NCBI GenBank assembly: GCA_963721005.1
Contig: CAVRHR010000008.1
Span: 62,001 to 126,000, forward strand
Length of the DNA stretch: 64,000 nucleotides
Reading direction: 5' to 3'
Source of the DNA: VAZQ01 sp963721005
Lineage (GTDB): Bacteria; Pseudomonadota; Alphaproteobacteria; Rhizobiales; Xanthobacteraceae
Numbering within the stretch: position 1 is the stretch's first letter; each line of letters starts with the position of its first letter. This document shows, piece by piece, positions 45,300 to 53,758 of the stretch. The notes beneath the pieces were generated by a model that did not search any database, was not told where the DNA came from, and saw nothing but the letters and a program-made list of their open reading frames with translations. Both the position numbers and the translations under genes were made by a program.

Positions 45300-45647
45300 A
45301 TGGAAAAGACAAATGCCGTGGCGGCCTTGGCGGCGCTCGCCCAGGACAGCCGCCTCGACGTGTTTCGGCTGCTGGTGCAAGCCGGTCCCGGCGGCCTGCC
45401 GGCCGGACAGGTGGCGGCGACGCTTGATCTCGCGCCCAACACGCTCTCGTTTCACTTCGATCGGCTGCGGTCGGCCGGCCTGGTGACGGTTCGGCGCGCC
45501 GGCCGCTCCATGATCTACGCGGCGCGCTTCGAGACCATGAACGCGCTGCTCGGCTATCTGACCGAGAATTGCTGCCAGGGCACGCAGTCCTGCGGGCCGG
45601 CGGCCTGCCGGCCGGCGTCTGCGCCCAAGCGGAAGGTACCGGCGTGA
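45300..45647 (+). CDS. arsR: ArsR-family metalloregulator
   Basis: 115 residues: a winged helix (A-L-A-Q-D-S-R-L-D-V-F-R-L-L-V, then L-A-P-N-T-L-S-F-H-F-D-R-L as recognition helix, and R-R-A-G-R-S-M-I-Y as wing). Metal ligands appear to be at the C-terminus: N-C-C-Q-G-T-Q-S-C-G-P-A-A-C supplies vicinal and further Cys, as in As(III)-sensing variants with C-terminal thiols. It heads the arsC-aquaporin operon, so it should be an As(III)-responsive repressor acting on its own promoter (45240-45299). Confidence 0.88.
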   Translation: MEKTNAVAALAALAQDSRLDVFRLLVQAGPGGLPAGQVAATLDLAPNTLSFHFDRLRSAGLVTVRRAGRSMIYAARFETMNALLGYLTENCCQGTQSCGPAACRPASAPKRKVPA

Positions 45648-45698
45648 GGTCATTGCGCCCCGAAGGCTCTGACTGCTGCTTAGCGTGAGGCGCGTGCA

Positions 45699-46226
45699 AT
45701 GGCGGAGCGTATCTTCAACGTCCTGTTTCTTTGTACCGGGAACTCGGCACGCTCGATCATTGCCGAAGCCATCCTCAACAAGCTGGGGGCGGGCAGGTTC
45801 CGCGCCTTCAGCGCCGGCAGCGAGCCCAAGGGCCGGCTGAACCCGCATGCGGTCGCGCTCCTGCGGGGACTCGGCTACGACCTTGCGGGCTTTCGCTCCA
45901 AGTCATGGCTGGAATTCGTCGAGCCCGGGGCGCCGGCGCTCGATTTCGTCTTCACGGTTTGCGACAACGCGGCGGGCGAGAACTGCCCGCTGTGGCCCGG
46001 CCGGCCCATGACGGCGCATTGGGGCGTTCCCGATCCAGCCGCCGCGACCGGCTCGGCGGCCGAGATCGGCTATGCGTTCAACGACACCTATCGGATGCTC
46101 AACCAACGTATTGCGGTGCTCGCGGCACTGCCGATCGGCAGCCTCGACCGGCTCAGCCTGCAAAGCCGGCTGGCCCAGATCGGCCGCATGGAAGCCGCGA
46201 CCTCGAAGCTCGCAGAGCCGAAATGA
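45699..46226 (+). CDS. arsC: Arsenate reductase, low-molecular-weight phosphatase type
   Basis: 175 residues. The P-loop C12-T-G-N-S-A-R18-S is the CX5R nucleophile motif of thioredoxin-coupled LMW-phosphatase arsenate reductases. V-C-D-N-A-A-G-E-N-C-P carries the further Cys pair used for disulfide relay, and W-G-V-P-D-P holds the general-acid Asp. Reduces As(V) to As(III). It overlaps the aquaporin start by ATGA, so the two are coupled. Confidence 0.9.
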   Translation: MAERIFNVLFLCTGNSARSIIAEAILNKLGAGRFRAFSAGSEPKGRLNPHAVALLRGLGYDLAGFRSKSWLEFVEPGAPALDFVFTVCDNAAGENCPLWPGRPMTAHWGVPDPAAATGSAAEIGYAFNDTYRMLNQRIAVLAALPIGSLDRLSLQSRLAQIGRMEAATSKLAEPK

Positions 46227-46906
46227 TGCCCTCGCTGGCACGGCGCATCCTTGCGGAGTGGCTGGGAACCGCGTTCCTGCTCGCCGCCGTGGTCGGCTCC
46301 GGCATCATGGCGCAGCGGCTCGCCGGCGGGAACGCAGCGCTGGCGCTGTTGTGCAACACGCTCGCGACCCGCGCCATGCTGGCGGTGCTGATCCTGGTCT
46401 TCGGTCCACTATCCGGCGCGCATTTCAATCCGGCCGTGAGCCTCGCCTGCGCGGTGCGCGGCAAGCTGCGCTGGCCGACGCTGGCGCTCTATATCGGCGC
46501 GCAAGTGCTCGGGGCCGTTGCGGGCGTGTGGGCGGCTCACCTGATGTTCGAGCTGCCGATCTGGCAGTTCTCCGCCACGGTGCGCACCGGCCCGGCTCAA
46601 TGGTTCGCGGAAGCGGTTGCGACCTTCGGCCTGCTGCTGACGATTTTCGGCTGTGCCGCACGCACGCCGGCGGCGGTGCCGTATGCGGTCGGCCTCTACA
46701 TCACGGCGGCTTACTGGTTCACGGCCTCGACCTCGTTCGCCAATCCGGCGGTCACGCTGGCGCGCTCGCTGTCCGACACTTTCGCCGGGATCGCGCCTGC
46801 CGGCGTGCCGGGTTTCGTGCTGGCGCAGTTGCTCGGCGCCGGCGCGGCGCTGGTGCTGGCGCGGTGGTTGTGGCCGGCCCGCGCGGACGGCGAGCAGCAG
46901 CAATAA
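46223..46906 (+). CDS. Aquaglyceroporin-type channel of the ars operon (AqpS-like)
   Basis: 227 residues from ATG 46223, coupled to arsC (ATGA). Six hydrophobic helices with two NPA boxes (H-F-N-P-A-V-S and F-A-N-P-A-V-T) identify an aquaporin. In Sinorhizobium meliloti AqpS is encoded with arsR and arsC and lets As(III) flow out, replacing the ArsB pump; the same logic applies here, because no arsB or acr3 is present. Some annotations would call it only 'MIP/aquaporin family'. Confidence 0.88.
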   Translation: MMPSLARRILAEWLGTAFLLAAVVGSGIMAQRLAGGNAALALLCNTLATRAMLAVLILVFGPLSGAHFNPAVSLACAVRGKLRWPTLALYIGAQVLGAVAGVWAAHLMFELPIWQFSATVRTGPAQWFAEAVATFGLLLTIFGCAARTPAAVPYAVGLYITAAYWFTASTSFANPAVTLARSLSDTFAGIAPAGVPGFVLAQLLGAGAALVLARWLWPARADGEQQQ

Positions 46907-48182
46907 TCAGGACCGGCAGCTTAGCGAGCGGTTGACCAAGCGGCAATGGTTGATCGGCCGGCCGTTCACGTCGAACAGCGTACCGGTCCAGGCGGTGCCG
47001 GCGCGGTCCCACACCATGTAGCCGAAGCCCGAATAGGTCGCCGAGTTCGACCACCTTCATGCCGTTGATGTCGGCGCCGATCACGCTCAACGGCGGCAAG
47101 GCCTGGAGATTGTCGCCGCCGGTGCCGACCACCAGCTGGGGCGGACGCATGCCGCCGAAATCGACCGCCTGGAAGAAGTGGATGTGGCCCGAGACGTACA
47201 TCCGCACGCCGGCCGGCATGTCGGTACCGAGCGCGAGCTCGAGCACCTTGTTCCCCACGAAATTGCGCGGCGTGCCCTTCTCGGTGCCCAGCATCGCGTC
47301 GAGCGGCCGATGGGTGGTGAGCCACGCTTCGGCCGGCACCTTGGCGATGATCTCGATAAATTGCCGGCGGAGCGTCGCCGCCATGTCGGTCGGATCGCCC
47401 TTGGGGTCCTCGGCATTGGCGCCATCCACCACCACCACGCCGAAATCGCCCAGGCGCGCCACGAACGTGCCGGTGAAGTCGCGGCAGGACGGCTCCATCG
47501 GCAGGCGGTCGAGAAACCGGAACCAGCCTTCGCCGGCGCGCACGCAATCCTCGTGATTGCCGCGCACCATCACCCACGGGGCGGCGGTGAGCAGCGGCGC
47601 TGCCGGGACGAAGAAATCGGCGTTCCAGGCATCCCAGCCGTACCCGAACGGACTGCCGGCGCAGCCCGCATGGTTGGCCGGGCAGGCGTCCTCCCGGTAG
47701 TGATAGTCGCCGACATGGATCACCAGATCCGGGCGCGCCGCTGCCGCTACCGCGGCGAGCTTGGGAAACGGCCAGGAATTGATGTCGTTGCAGTCCTGGG
47801 TCGGATTGCCGGCGGCGAGGCGGCACCCGGAATCGCCGAACATCAAGATGCGCTGCGGGTTGGGCCGCGGCAGCGGCAGCGCCTTGCCGTCGAGCATGGC
47901 GGCTACCGCGTCCGCCGGCACCGCGGCCTCGCAAGAGCGCACCGGAAACGCCGCCGCCTTGACGTTGCCGAAGCTGCGGCCCGGCTCGGCGCGCACGCCC
48001 ATGGGCACGGCCCGGCCGTCGAAGGTGACCGACGGGCAGGCATCCTCGGTGATCGCCCGCACGCTCGCAGTGCCGTCGGGTCCCATCTGGACCCATTGGG
48101 CGAGAATCTTGGCCTGGGCATTTTGCGATGCCGCCAAGCCCAACAAAGTGGCGGCGATAGCGAGGGCGCGACAGACGGTCAT
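46907..48182 (-). pseudogene. Exported metallophosphatase, late frameshift
   Basis: Calcineurin-like metallophosphoesterase. ATG 48182 follows GGAGG, and a signal peptide ends N-A-Q-A. Metal motifs: F-G-D-S-G-C-R, H-V-G-D-Y-H-Y-R, V-M-V-R-G-N-H-E-D-C, L-T-T-H-R-P-L-D and S-G-H-I-H-F-F. After K-V-V-E-L (about 47042) the natural ending T-Y-S-G-F-G-Y-M-V-W-D-R and N-G-R-P-I-N-H-C-R-L lies one base out and stops at 46907, just past the aquaporin stop. In the unshifted frame the protein instead runs through the aquaporin gene to 46752, which is unnatural. All catalytic residues precede the shift. The gene converges on the ars operon. Confidence 0.75.
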
Positions 48183-48371
48183 CCCGGCATTCCTCCAAAT
48201 CTCGATGCGTGGGCACGCCGCCACGGCGAGACCGGGCGCGCAACACCTATCATACAATGAAACCGAATACAGGTCTCACGGGTGAATGATATGACGGTGT
48301 CAATCGCGCCGGTTGTGGGGGCCTCCCGATTGTGCTCGGATCGTGTGGATGTCCACCAATTGGAGCGCCCC

Positions 48372-49346
48372 ATGAGGCTCATCACCAAGCACATCGCGAT
48401 CCTGGCCGCTGCCGGCATGGCGTTGTTGGCCTTGTCCAGTCAAGGCGCGCTGTCGCAAACGGCGCGCACCATCAGGATCGTGGTCCCGTTTCCGGCCGGC
48501 GGCAGCGCCGACGACGTGGCGCGCCTGCTGGGGGACCAGATCGGCCGCAGCCGCGGGGTGAATGTGGTGATCGAGAACCGTCCCGGCGCCGGCACCATCG
48601 TGGCGACCGAGGCGGTCTCGCGCGCCGCCCCGGACGGCAACACGCTGCTGATCGTGGCGAACTCCTTCGTCATCAATCCGAGCCTGAAGAAGCTCAACTA
48701 CGAACCGCTCACGAGCTTCGCGCCCGTCTGCCATCTGGTGAGCTCGCCCCTCGTCATCGCGGTGAACAGCGATTCGCCCTATCGCAGCTTCGCCGATCTG
48801 GTGAGCGCGGCGCATGCCAAACCGGGCGAGCTGACCATGGCGAGCGTCGCTCCCGCCACCACCCAGCACATCGCTTTCGAGATGCTCAAGCGCGTCGCCG
48901 ACATGAACATGATTCATGTGCCCTATCCGGGCGGCGCGCCGGCGGTGACGGCGCTCCTGGGCGCCCATGTGACGGCAGTGATCGCCAATTATTCCGAGGT
49001 CGAGGCGCATCTGGCGTCGGGCAGGTTGCGGGCGCTCGCCACCGCCTCGCGCCAGCGGATCGCGGCGGCGCCCGATGTGCCGACCGTCGCCGAATCCGGC
49101 TACCCGAATTATGAATCGGAGGTCTGGTTCGGTCTGGTGGCGCCCGCCAAGACGCCCGCCGAGACGATCGCGCAACTCTCCGGCTGGCTCGGCGCAGCGC
49201 TGGCGACGCCGGCCGTCAAGGACAAGCTGAAGCTCCAGGAGATGTATCCGGTCGGAGCCTGCGGAGCGGATTTTGCCGCGCATCTGCGTGCGCAGTTCGA
49301 CGACTACGCGCGCGTGATCCGCGAGGCCGACATCAAGGCGGAGTGA
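48372..49346 (+). CDS. Bug/TctC-family receptor
   Basis: 324 residues from ATG 48372 (GGAG upstream; the frame is open from 48282 without a signal-like start). The signal peptide ends G-A-L-S-Q. Landmarks: I-R-I-V-V-P-F-P-A-G-G-S-A-D-D-V-A-R, V-I-E-N-R-P-G-A-G-T-I, A-A-P-D-G-N-T-L-L, H-V-P-Y-P-G-G-A-P-A and A-A-P-D-V-P-T-V-A-E. A carboxylate receptor of the tripartite tricarboxylate transport type with no adjacent permease. Ligand unknown. Confidence 0.9.
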   Translation: MRLITKHIAILAAAGMALLALSSQGALSQTARTIRIVVPFPAGGSADDVARLLGDQIGRSRGVNVVIENRPGAGTIVATEAVSRAAPDGNTLLIVANSFVINPSLKKLNYEPLTSFAPVCHLVSSPLVIAVNSDSPYRSFADLVSAAHAKPGELTMASVAPATTQHIAFEMLKRVADMNMIHVPYPGGAPAVTALLGAHVTAVIANYSEVEAHLASGRLRALATASRQRIAAAPDVPTVAESGYPNYESEVWFGLVAPAKTPAETIAQLSGWLGAALATPAVKDKLKLQEMYPVGACGADFAAHLRAQFDDYARVIREADIKAE

Positions 49347-49360
49347 GGGGGCGCCTTCTT

Positions 49361-49493
49361 CCCTCCCCCTGAAAGGGGGAGGGTCGCACCTCCGGCGCGG
49401 GGAGGGGGTCCCGCCTTCCAACAAATTCGGAGCTTGTGGCGGGACCCCCACCCGGATCGCTTCGCGATCCGACCTCCCCCTTTCAGGGGGAGG
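49361..49493. repeat. Large palindromic G+C-rich intergenic repeat
   Basis: Two hairpins of CCTCCCCCT...AGGGGGAGG type (49361-49383 and 49473-49493) bracket an inner inverted repeat (GGGGGTCCCGCC at 49404-49415 pairs with GGCGGGACCCCC at 49438-49449). The whole element is nearly self-complementary. It lies between convergent genes and resembles the palindromic intergenic repeats of Bradyrhizobium-like genomes; its arm is similar to the hairpins at 1603-1625 and 26239-26263. It could act as a bidirectional terminator. Confidence 0.75.
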
Positions 49494-49505
49494 TAAAAGG
49501 CCGCC

Positions 49506-50472
49506 TCACTCCACGTTGATCTTGTCCAGCCGCCAGCTCAGCTCCTGCGCTGCGTAGACGGTGTGCTCGTCCGGGCAGGCGATGCCGTGCACCCAGTCGA
49601 AGGTGCCGGGCACGCGGCCGAACTTGCCCATCGACCCCAGCACCTTACCATCGAGATCGACCTTGACGACCTTGCCGACGCTGCCGACATACATCACCTG
49701 GCGCGGGCCCGGCGTCATGCAGAGCGACCAGGGCGGGCCGCCGACGCGCCATTCCTGCTTGAAGTTGCCGTCGGTGTCGAAGGTCTGGATGCGGCCATTG
49801 GCACGGTCGGCGACGTAAAGCGTGTTGTTGCGGTCGATGGCGATGCTATGGGGCGTGTTGAACTCGCCGGTCGCGGTGCCGCGCTGGCCCCATTGCTTGA
49901 GGAGAATGCCCTCCTTGCTGAACTTGGCGACCCGCGAATTGCCGTAGCCGTCGGCGACGTAGATGCTGCCGTCGGGGCCCCAGGTGACGTCGGTGGGCTG
50001 ATAGAAGTTCTGCGGCTGAGGAATTGCCCGCTCGATCACGTGGGTCATGTAGGTCCAGGGCTCCGGCCGGCGGCCCAGCACCATCTGGATATGCATCTGC
50101 TGATCGAACTTGATCACCAGATTGGTGCCGGCGTCGATGTACCAGAGATTGTCCTGCGGATCGACCCGCACAACGTGCGGCCCTTCGGTCGGGATGCCTT
50201 CGCCGATGGTGCGCATGAACGAGCCGTCGGCATTGAATTCCAGGATCGGCTGATGCCCGCGGTTGAGAACGAACACATGACCTTTCGAGTTCGAGCGCCG
50301 TGCCCACCACCTCCGCCATGTTCATGTGATCGGGAAGCTTCAGGAAATTGTCCACCACATGGAAGCCGAGCGCCGGCGCTGCCGCGGCGCGCTGCTCTTG
50401 TGCGGCGGCCGGCGTCAAAGCCAGGAGCGACACCGCCAGGCACGCGGCCGCCAATTTCTGCTTGTTGGGCAT
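49506..50472 (-). pseudogene. Exported NHL/6-bladed beta-propeller protein, frameshifted
   Basis: ATG 50472 (GAGGAAAC upstream) opens a signal peptide ending A-A-A-Q. After V-V-G-T-A-L an extra G near 50297 shifts the frame; the true continuation N-S-K-G-H-V-F-V-L-N-R-G-H-Q-P-I runs from there to 49506. NHL-type blades repeat: P-D-G-S-I-Y-V-A-D-G-Y-G-N-S-R-V, N-T-L-Y-V-A-D-R-A-N-G-R-I and P-G-T-F-D-W-V-H-G-I. The peptidyl-alpha-hydroxyglycine-lyase/SMP-30-like fold is likely; the activity is unknown. It lies next to a related propeller protein at 51420. Confidence 0.75.
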
Positions 50473-50498
50473 TGTTTCCTCCGGATGGTTGCTGGACG

Positions 50499-51269
50499 TC
50501 ATTTCAGGAAATCCTCATAGCTCAGTTTCGCGCGCGGATAGGTCAGCGCGCTCTGGGTCATCCCGCAGGACACGCACATCTCCGCGAACCGGATGCCGAT
50601 CGCCTTGGTGTTGAGAACCTGCACGCCGGTGGCGGCTGCCAGATCCTTGGGATCGACCACGTAGGGAATGAGCGCGCCGCCCAGCGGCACGATGATCTCG
50701 GCGCGGGTCTGCGCCACCAATCCGCGGATGGTCTCGACCGTGATGCCGAAAATCTCGTCCCGGCGCTGCGCCACATCGGCGCCGTAGACGCCGATCGGCC
50801 GGATGTCGCTCACGAAGTGATCGAGGCCGTGGGTGCGCAGCAATCGCCACGTATAGGGCACATGCGGGGCCAGCGGCACCGTGATGCCGATCCGATCGGC
50901 GAGGGTGGCGGCGGCGTGCATGGCGGTGCGCATCAGTCCGACCACCGGGATGTCGACCGCGAGCCGCCCGCCATCGACGCCCGGCTCGAACGTGTTCGAG
51001 GAGATCACCGCGTCGTAGCCGTTCTGCGCGGCCCAGAAGATCTTCCGCACGATCGCCGGCGTCTCCATCATGTGGTGCAGGCCATTGAGCTTGCTCTGCG
51101 CCCCGATGGTCAGGAACACGTTGGAGCCGGCGAAGTCGTCCGGAAAGCCGATCTCGACCTTGGTGCCGGGCGACGCATAGCCGTTGAGCATCTTCTCGAT
51201 GGCCGCAACGTCGTAAGGCGGCTGCGACTTGGCGGTGCGCGGCGCCTGGTCGATGACGAGAATTCGCAT
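50499..51269 (-). CDS. Asp/Glu/hydantoin-racemase-superfamily protein lacking both usual Cys
   Basis: 256 residues, start M-R-I-L-V-I-D-Q-A-P. The fold is recognisable by the F-x-x-P-G-V-D-G-G-R segment (S-S-N-T-F-E-P-G-V-D-G-G-R near 95) and V-P-L-G-G-A-L-I-P-Y (near 195). In racemases these two places carry the catalytic Cys pair; here they read S-N-T and G-G-A. So it is probably not a two-Cys racemase; a decarboxylase or isomerase-like or non-catalytic role is possible. It lies 27 bases before the propeller gene on the same strand. Confidence 0.75.
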   Translation of the reverse strand: MRILVIDQAPRTAKSQPPYDVAAIEKMLNGYASPGTKVEIGFPDDFAGSNVFLTIGAQSKLNGLHHMMETPAIVRKIFWAAQNGYDAVISSNTFEPGVDGGRLAVDIPVVGLMRTAMHAAATLADRIGITVPLAPHVPYTWRLLRTHGLDHFVSDIRPIGVYGADVAQRRDEIFGITVETIRGLVAQTRAEIIVPLGGALIPYVVDPKDLAAATGVQVLNTKAIGIRFAEMCVSCGMTQSALTYPRAKLSYEDFLK

Positions 51270-51306
51270 GCTGTTTTTCGTTTATGTTGACCGGACCATG
51301 AGTGTC

Positions 51307-51387
51307 ATGGCCGGACTTGTTCCGGCCATCTCGATCAGGATGGCACTGTGCTCTCATTATCGAGATCGCCGGGACGAGCCCGGCGAT
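51307..51387. repeat. Pair of short palindromes
   Basis: ATGGCCGGA-CTTGT-TCCGGCCAT (51307-51329) and ATCGCCGGG-ACGAG-CCCGGCGAT (51365-51387) are two perfect 9-base inverted repeats with 5-base loops. They are typical of dispersed palindromic intergenic elements in Bradyrhizobium relatives and lie between two same-strand genes, where they could attenuate or stabilise transcripts. Confidence 0.7.
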
Positions 51388-51419
51388 GACAATGTCCTAC
51401 GTTGTGTGCGACCAATAGT

Positions 51420-53081
51420 CTAATCGAGAGTCTCGAGTTTGATGATCTCGGCGCCGTGATTGTTGCCGGCCCATAGCGTGACCGGGCTGGTGCTGTCGTC
51501 GACGAAGATGCGCCGGATATTGGTGGGGCGCGGCAGCAGATATTCGATCGATTTTCCGCTCTGCGGATCGAGCCGGAGAATCCGGTCGCTCGACATCGAG
51601 CCGCTCCACAACAGGCCGGTCCGGTCGAGGAACACGTCGTACGGATAGGTGTGCGGCGTCGGCACGTCCCATTCCTTGAACTTCTCCTCCTTGGGATCGA
51701 ACATCCCGACCTTGTCGGCCGCGAACTCGGCGAACCACACGCGGCCTTGCGGGTCCATCATGGTACGGCGCGGTCGCGAGCGCGGCGTCGGGGTTGGATA
51801 GATGGTGGCTTGGGCGGTCTTGGCATCGATGCGGCCGACGTTCTCGTCGCCGAAATCCATGAAATAAAGATTGTTGGCGGCGTCCGAGACCATGCCGTAG
51901 GGCGAATGCTGCCGCCCCTTCGGGGTGAACCGGAATGGATCGATGAACTCGTATTTGCCGGTCGCCACATCCAGGCGCAGCACCGCCTGCTTGCGCACGT
52001 CGTTGGTCCACACCTTGCCGTCCGCCCGCCAGTTGAGCGGCGCCAGCAGCAATTCCTGGGTGGTGTCGATGTTGAGCTCGGGCTGCACCGGGAACAGCTG
52101 GAATTTCTGCGTCTTCACGTCGAACTTGGCGAGCCCGGCCTGGAACATCATGGCCAGCCACCAATTGCCGTCCTGGTCGGGCTCGAGCGCCAGCGCCCCG
52201 GTCGGAAAACCGGGCTTGAGCACCGGATAAGCGAACTCGGTGTGGGCGCCGGTCCTGGGATCGAGCCGGCCCAGCTCGTTCTCGACGAAATTCGAATACC
52301 AGACGAAGCCGTCGGCGTCGGTGTGCACGTCATGGGGTGCGATGGTTTGGCGCGGCAGGCCGTATTCGGTGATGATCGCGCGGGTCGCGGCGCCGCTCGG
52401 ACGCGGCAGCGTCTGCAGCTTGTAGGGCCAGGTCTCGCGCCCGTTCAGGTTGACGCTCGCCAGATACTCGGCCACCTTGCGGGCGCGATCCTCCGGAAAC
52501 TCGACCTCCATCACGCGCCGCTGCGGGCGCGCCTGGATGGTGTTGTTGGCGTAATTGCTCATGCGCTTGAGCACCGGCATGAACTCGTCGGCGCTGAATT
52601 TGGAGCGGGCGATCCGCTCCAGCGTGTGGCAGCTCATGCATTCGATGAGCGCCCGCTTCTGCTCGCCGGTACCCGGAAAGCTCATGAACCATTCGGTATT
52701 GGTGAGCTGGGCGGCCAGATCCGCGGTCTTGCGCAGCTTGAGGTCGACATTCGCGATCTTGCCCTGCGCGATCTCCGCGGCGGGCGCGCCGTCGAGCTCG
52801 TAGCCGGTCGCCCGGATGCGCAGCGCATAATGCCCGGGACCGAGCTTCGCGGCCGGGAAGCTGAAGCGGCCGTTCTGGTCGCTGACGACCGTGATGGTGA
52901 TCGGAGACTGGCTCATCTGGGCGCTGACCAGCACGCCCTCCATGGCGCCCGATTCGCCTCCGCTGACCTGCCCGGTCAGGGCCGGCGCCGGAGCTTGCGC
53001 GCGCAGGTCGGTCGGAGCCGTGCTCCCCAGAACCAGGGCGGCGCCGGCCGCAACAAACAGCCAAACGGTTCGAGCCCGCAT
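51420..53081 (-). CDS. Exported fusion: carboxypeptidase-regulatory-like domain, cytochrome c motif and Vgb-like propeller
   Basis: 553 residues from ATG 53081 (AAGGAG upstream), with a signal peptide ending L-R-A-Q. Domains: a beta-sandwich of CarboxypepD_reg type (about 35-115; G-R-F-S-F, G-H-Y-A-L-R-I-R-A-T-G-Y); a haem-c attachment motif C-M-S-C-H followed by helical segments (about 145-220); then a seven-bladed propeller like virginiamycin B lyase (about 230-550; P-H-D-V-H-T-D-A-D-G-F-V-W-Y-S, H-S-P-Y-G-M-V, F-A-E-F-A-A-D-K-V-G). One haem c and the Vgb fold suggest a periplasmic redox or lyase enzyme, widespread but uncharacterised. It follows a small protein with the same N-terminal domain type. 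Confidence 0.85.
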   Translation of the reverse strand: MRARTVWLFVAAGAALVLGSTAPTDLRAQAPAPALTGQVSGGESGAMEGVLVSAQMSQSPITITVVSDQNGRFSFPAAKLGPGHYALRIRATGYELDGAPAAEIAQGKIANVDLKLRKTADLAAQLTNTEWFMSFPGTGEQKRALIECMSCHTLERIARSKFSADEFMPVLKRMSNYANNTIQARPQRRVMEVEFPEDRARKVAEYLASVNLNGRETWPYKLQTLPRPSGAATRAIITEYGLPRQTIAPHDVHTDADGFVWYSNFVENELGRLDPRTGAHTEFAYPVLKPGFPTGALALEPDQDGNWWLAMMFQAGLAKFDVKTQKFQLFPVQPELNIDTTQELLLAPLNWRADGKVWTNDVRKQAVLRLDVATGKYEFIDPFRFTPKGRQHSPYGMVSDAANNLYFMDFGDENVGRIDAKTAQATIYPTPTPRSRPRRTMMDPQGRVWFAEFAADKVGMFDPKEEKFKEWDVPTPHTYPYDVFLDRTGLLWSGSMSSDRILRLDPQSGKSIEYLLPRPTNIRRIFVDDSTSPVTLWAGNNHGAEIIKLETLD

Positions 53082-53183
53082 GCCGGCGGCTCCTTGTTCT
53101 TCTTTTTTATCGTGTCGCATTCTCGAACGGGAAATCAGTCCGCCCCGGATCGCGCCCGGAGCGGGACCTTTCCCGAAAATGCC

Positions 53184-53588
53184 CTAACCGCGCTGTAGCG
53201 TGCACTCGGTCTCGATGATCGGGACGTTGGCGGCATTCGCGGGCGTGCGCCGGAAGGTCTTGAGCTGCTTGAAGCCGGCCTTCTCGCAGCTCACCTCGAC
53301 ATCGTTGGTGTCGACGTCCTTGCCGAAACCGGGAACCCGGTAGGTGCCGAGCGCGTCGCTGCGGGTGACGACGCCGCCGCGGTTCTTGATGCCCACCGTC
53401 ACCTTGGCGTCGGACACCGAGTTGCCGCTGGTGTCGCGCACGAAACCGAAATAGGCCGGGCCCTCGTCCTCGGCGTCGTCGTCGTCCCCGAAAGACGAGC
53501 CGCCGGCCCAGACCGGGACCGACATCGCGCCGGCGACCGCCAGTGCCACGCACACGCTCAAGCATGATTTTCGCAGTAGGAATCTCAT
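53184..53588 (-). CDS. Small exported carboxypeptidase-regulatory-like protein
   Basis: 134 residues from ATG 53588 (GGGAGG 8 bases upstream); the frame is open further up but the signal peptide begins here (R-F-L-L-R-K-S-C-L-S-V-C-V-A-L-A-V-A-G-A-M, end V-W-A). An Asp/Glu-rich stretch (D-D-D-D-A-E-D-E) precedes a beta-sandwich: Y-F-G-F-V-R-D-T-S-G-N-S-V-S-D-A-K-V-T-V, G-T-Y-R-V-P-G-F. Two Cys (E-V-S-C-E-K-A-G, E-C-T-L) may form a disulfide. Probably a periplasmic partner of the neighbouring propeller protein. Confidence 0.8.
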   Translation of the reverse strand: MRFLLRKSCLSVCVALAVAGAMSVPVWAGGSSFGDDDDAEDEGPAYFGFVRDTSGNSVSDAKVTVGIKNRGGVVTRSDALGTYRVPGFGKDVDTNDVEVSCEKAGFKQLKTFRRTPANAANVPIIETECTLQRG

Positions 53589-53758
53589 CCGGACCATCCT
53601 CCCTGTCAGGTTGTCCGCGGTCGGGCGCCGCGTACCCTGAAAGCCCTGCAGGGGACCTTTTACACCAATTTGCCCCTCGGGCGATAGCCGGCTCAGGGAG
53701 AGCCGCGGGTGGTCGGTCCCGCCGGCGCCGAGCCCCGCCGCGCCCGGCGCTCCCGCGC

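Noticed and set aside
46752..46906. C-terminal extension of the metallophosphatase through the aquaporin gene
   Set aside because: Arg/Pro/Ala-rich read-through caused by a one-base shift near 47042; the natural ending is found in the next frame, with a stop at 46907.
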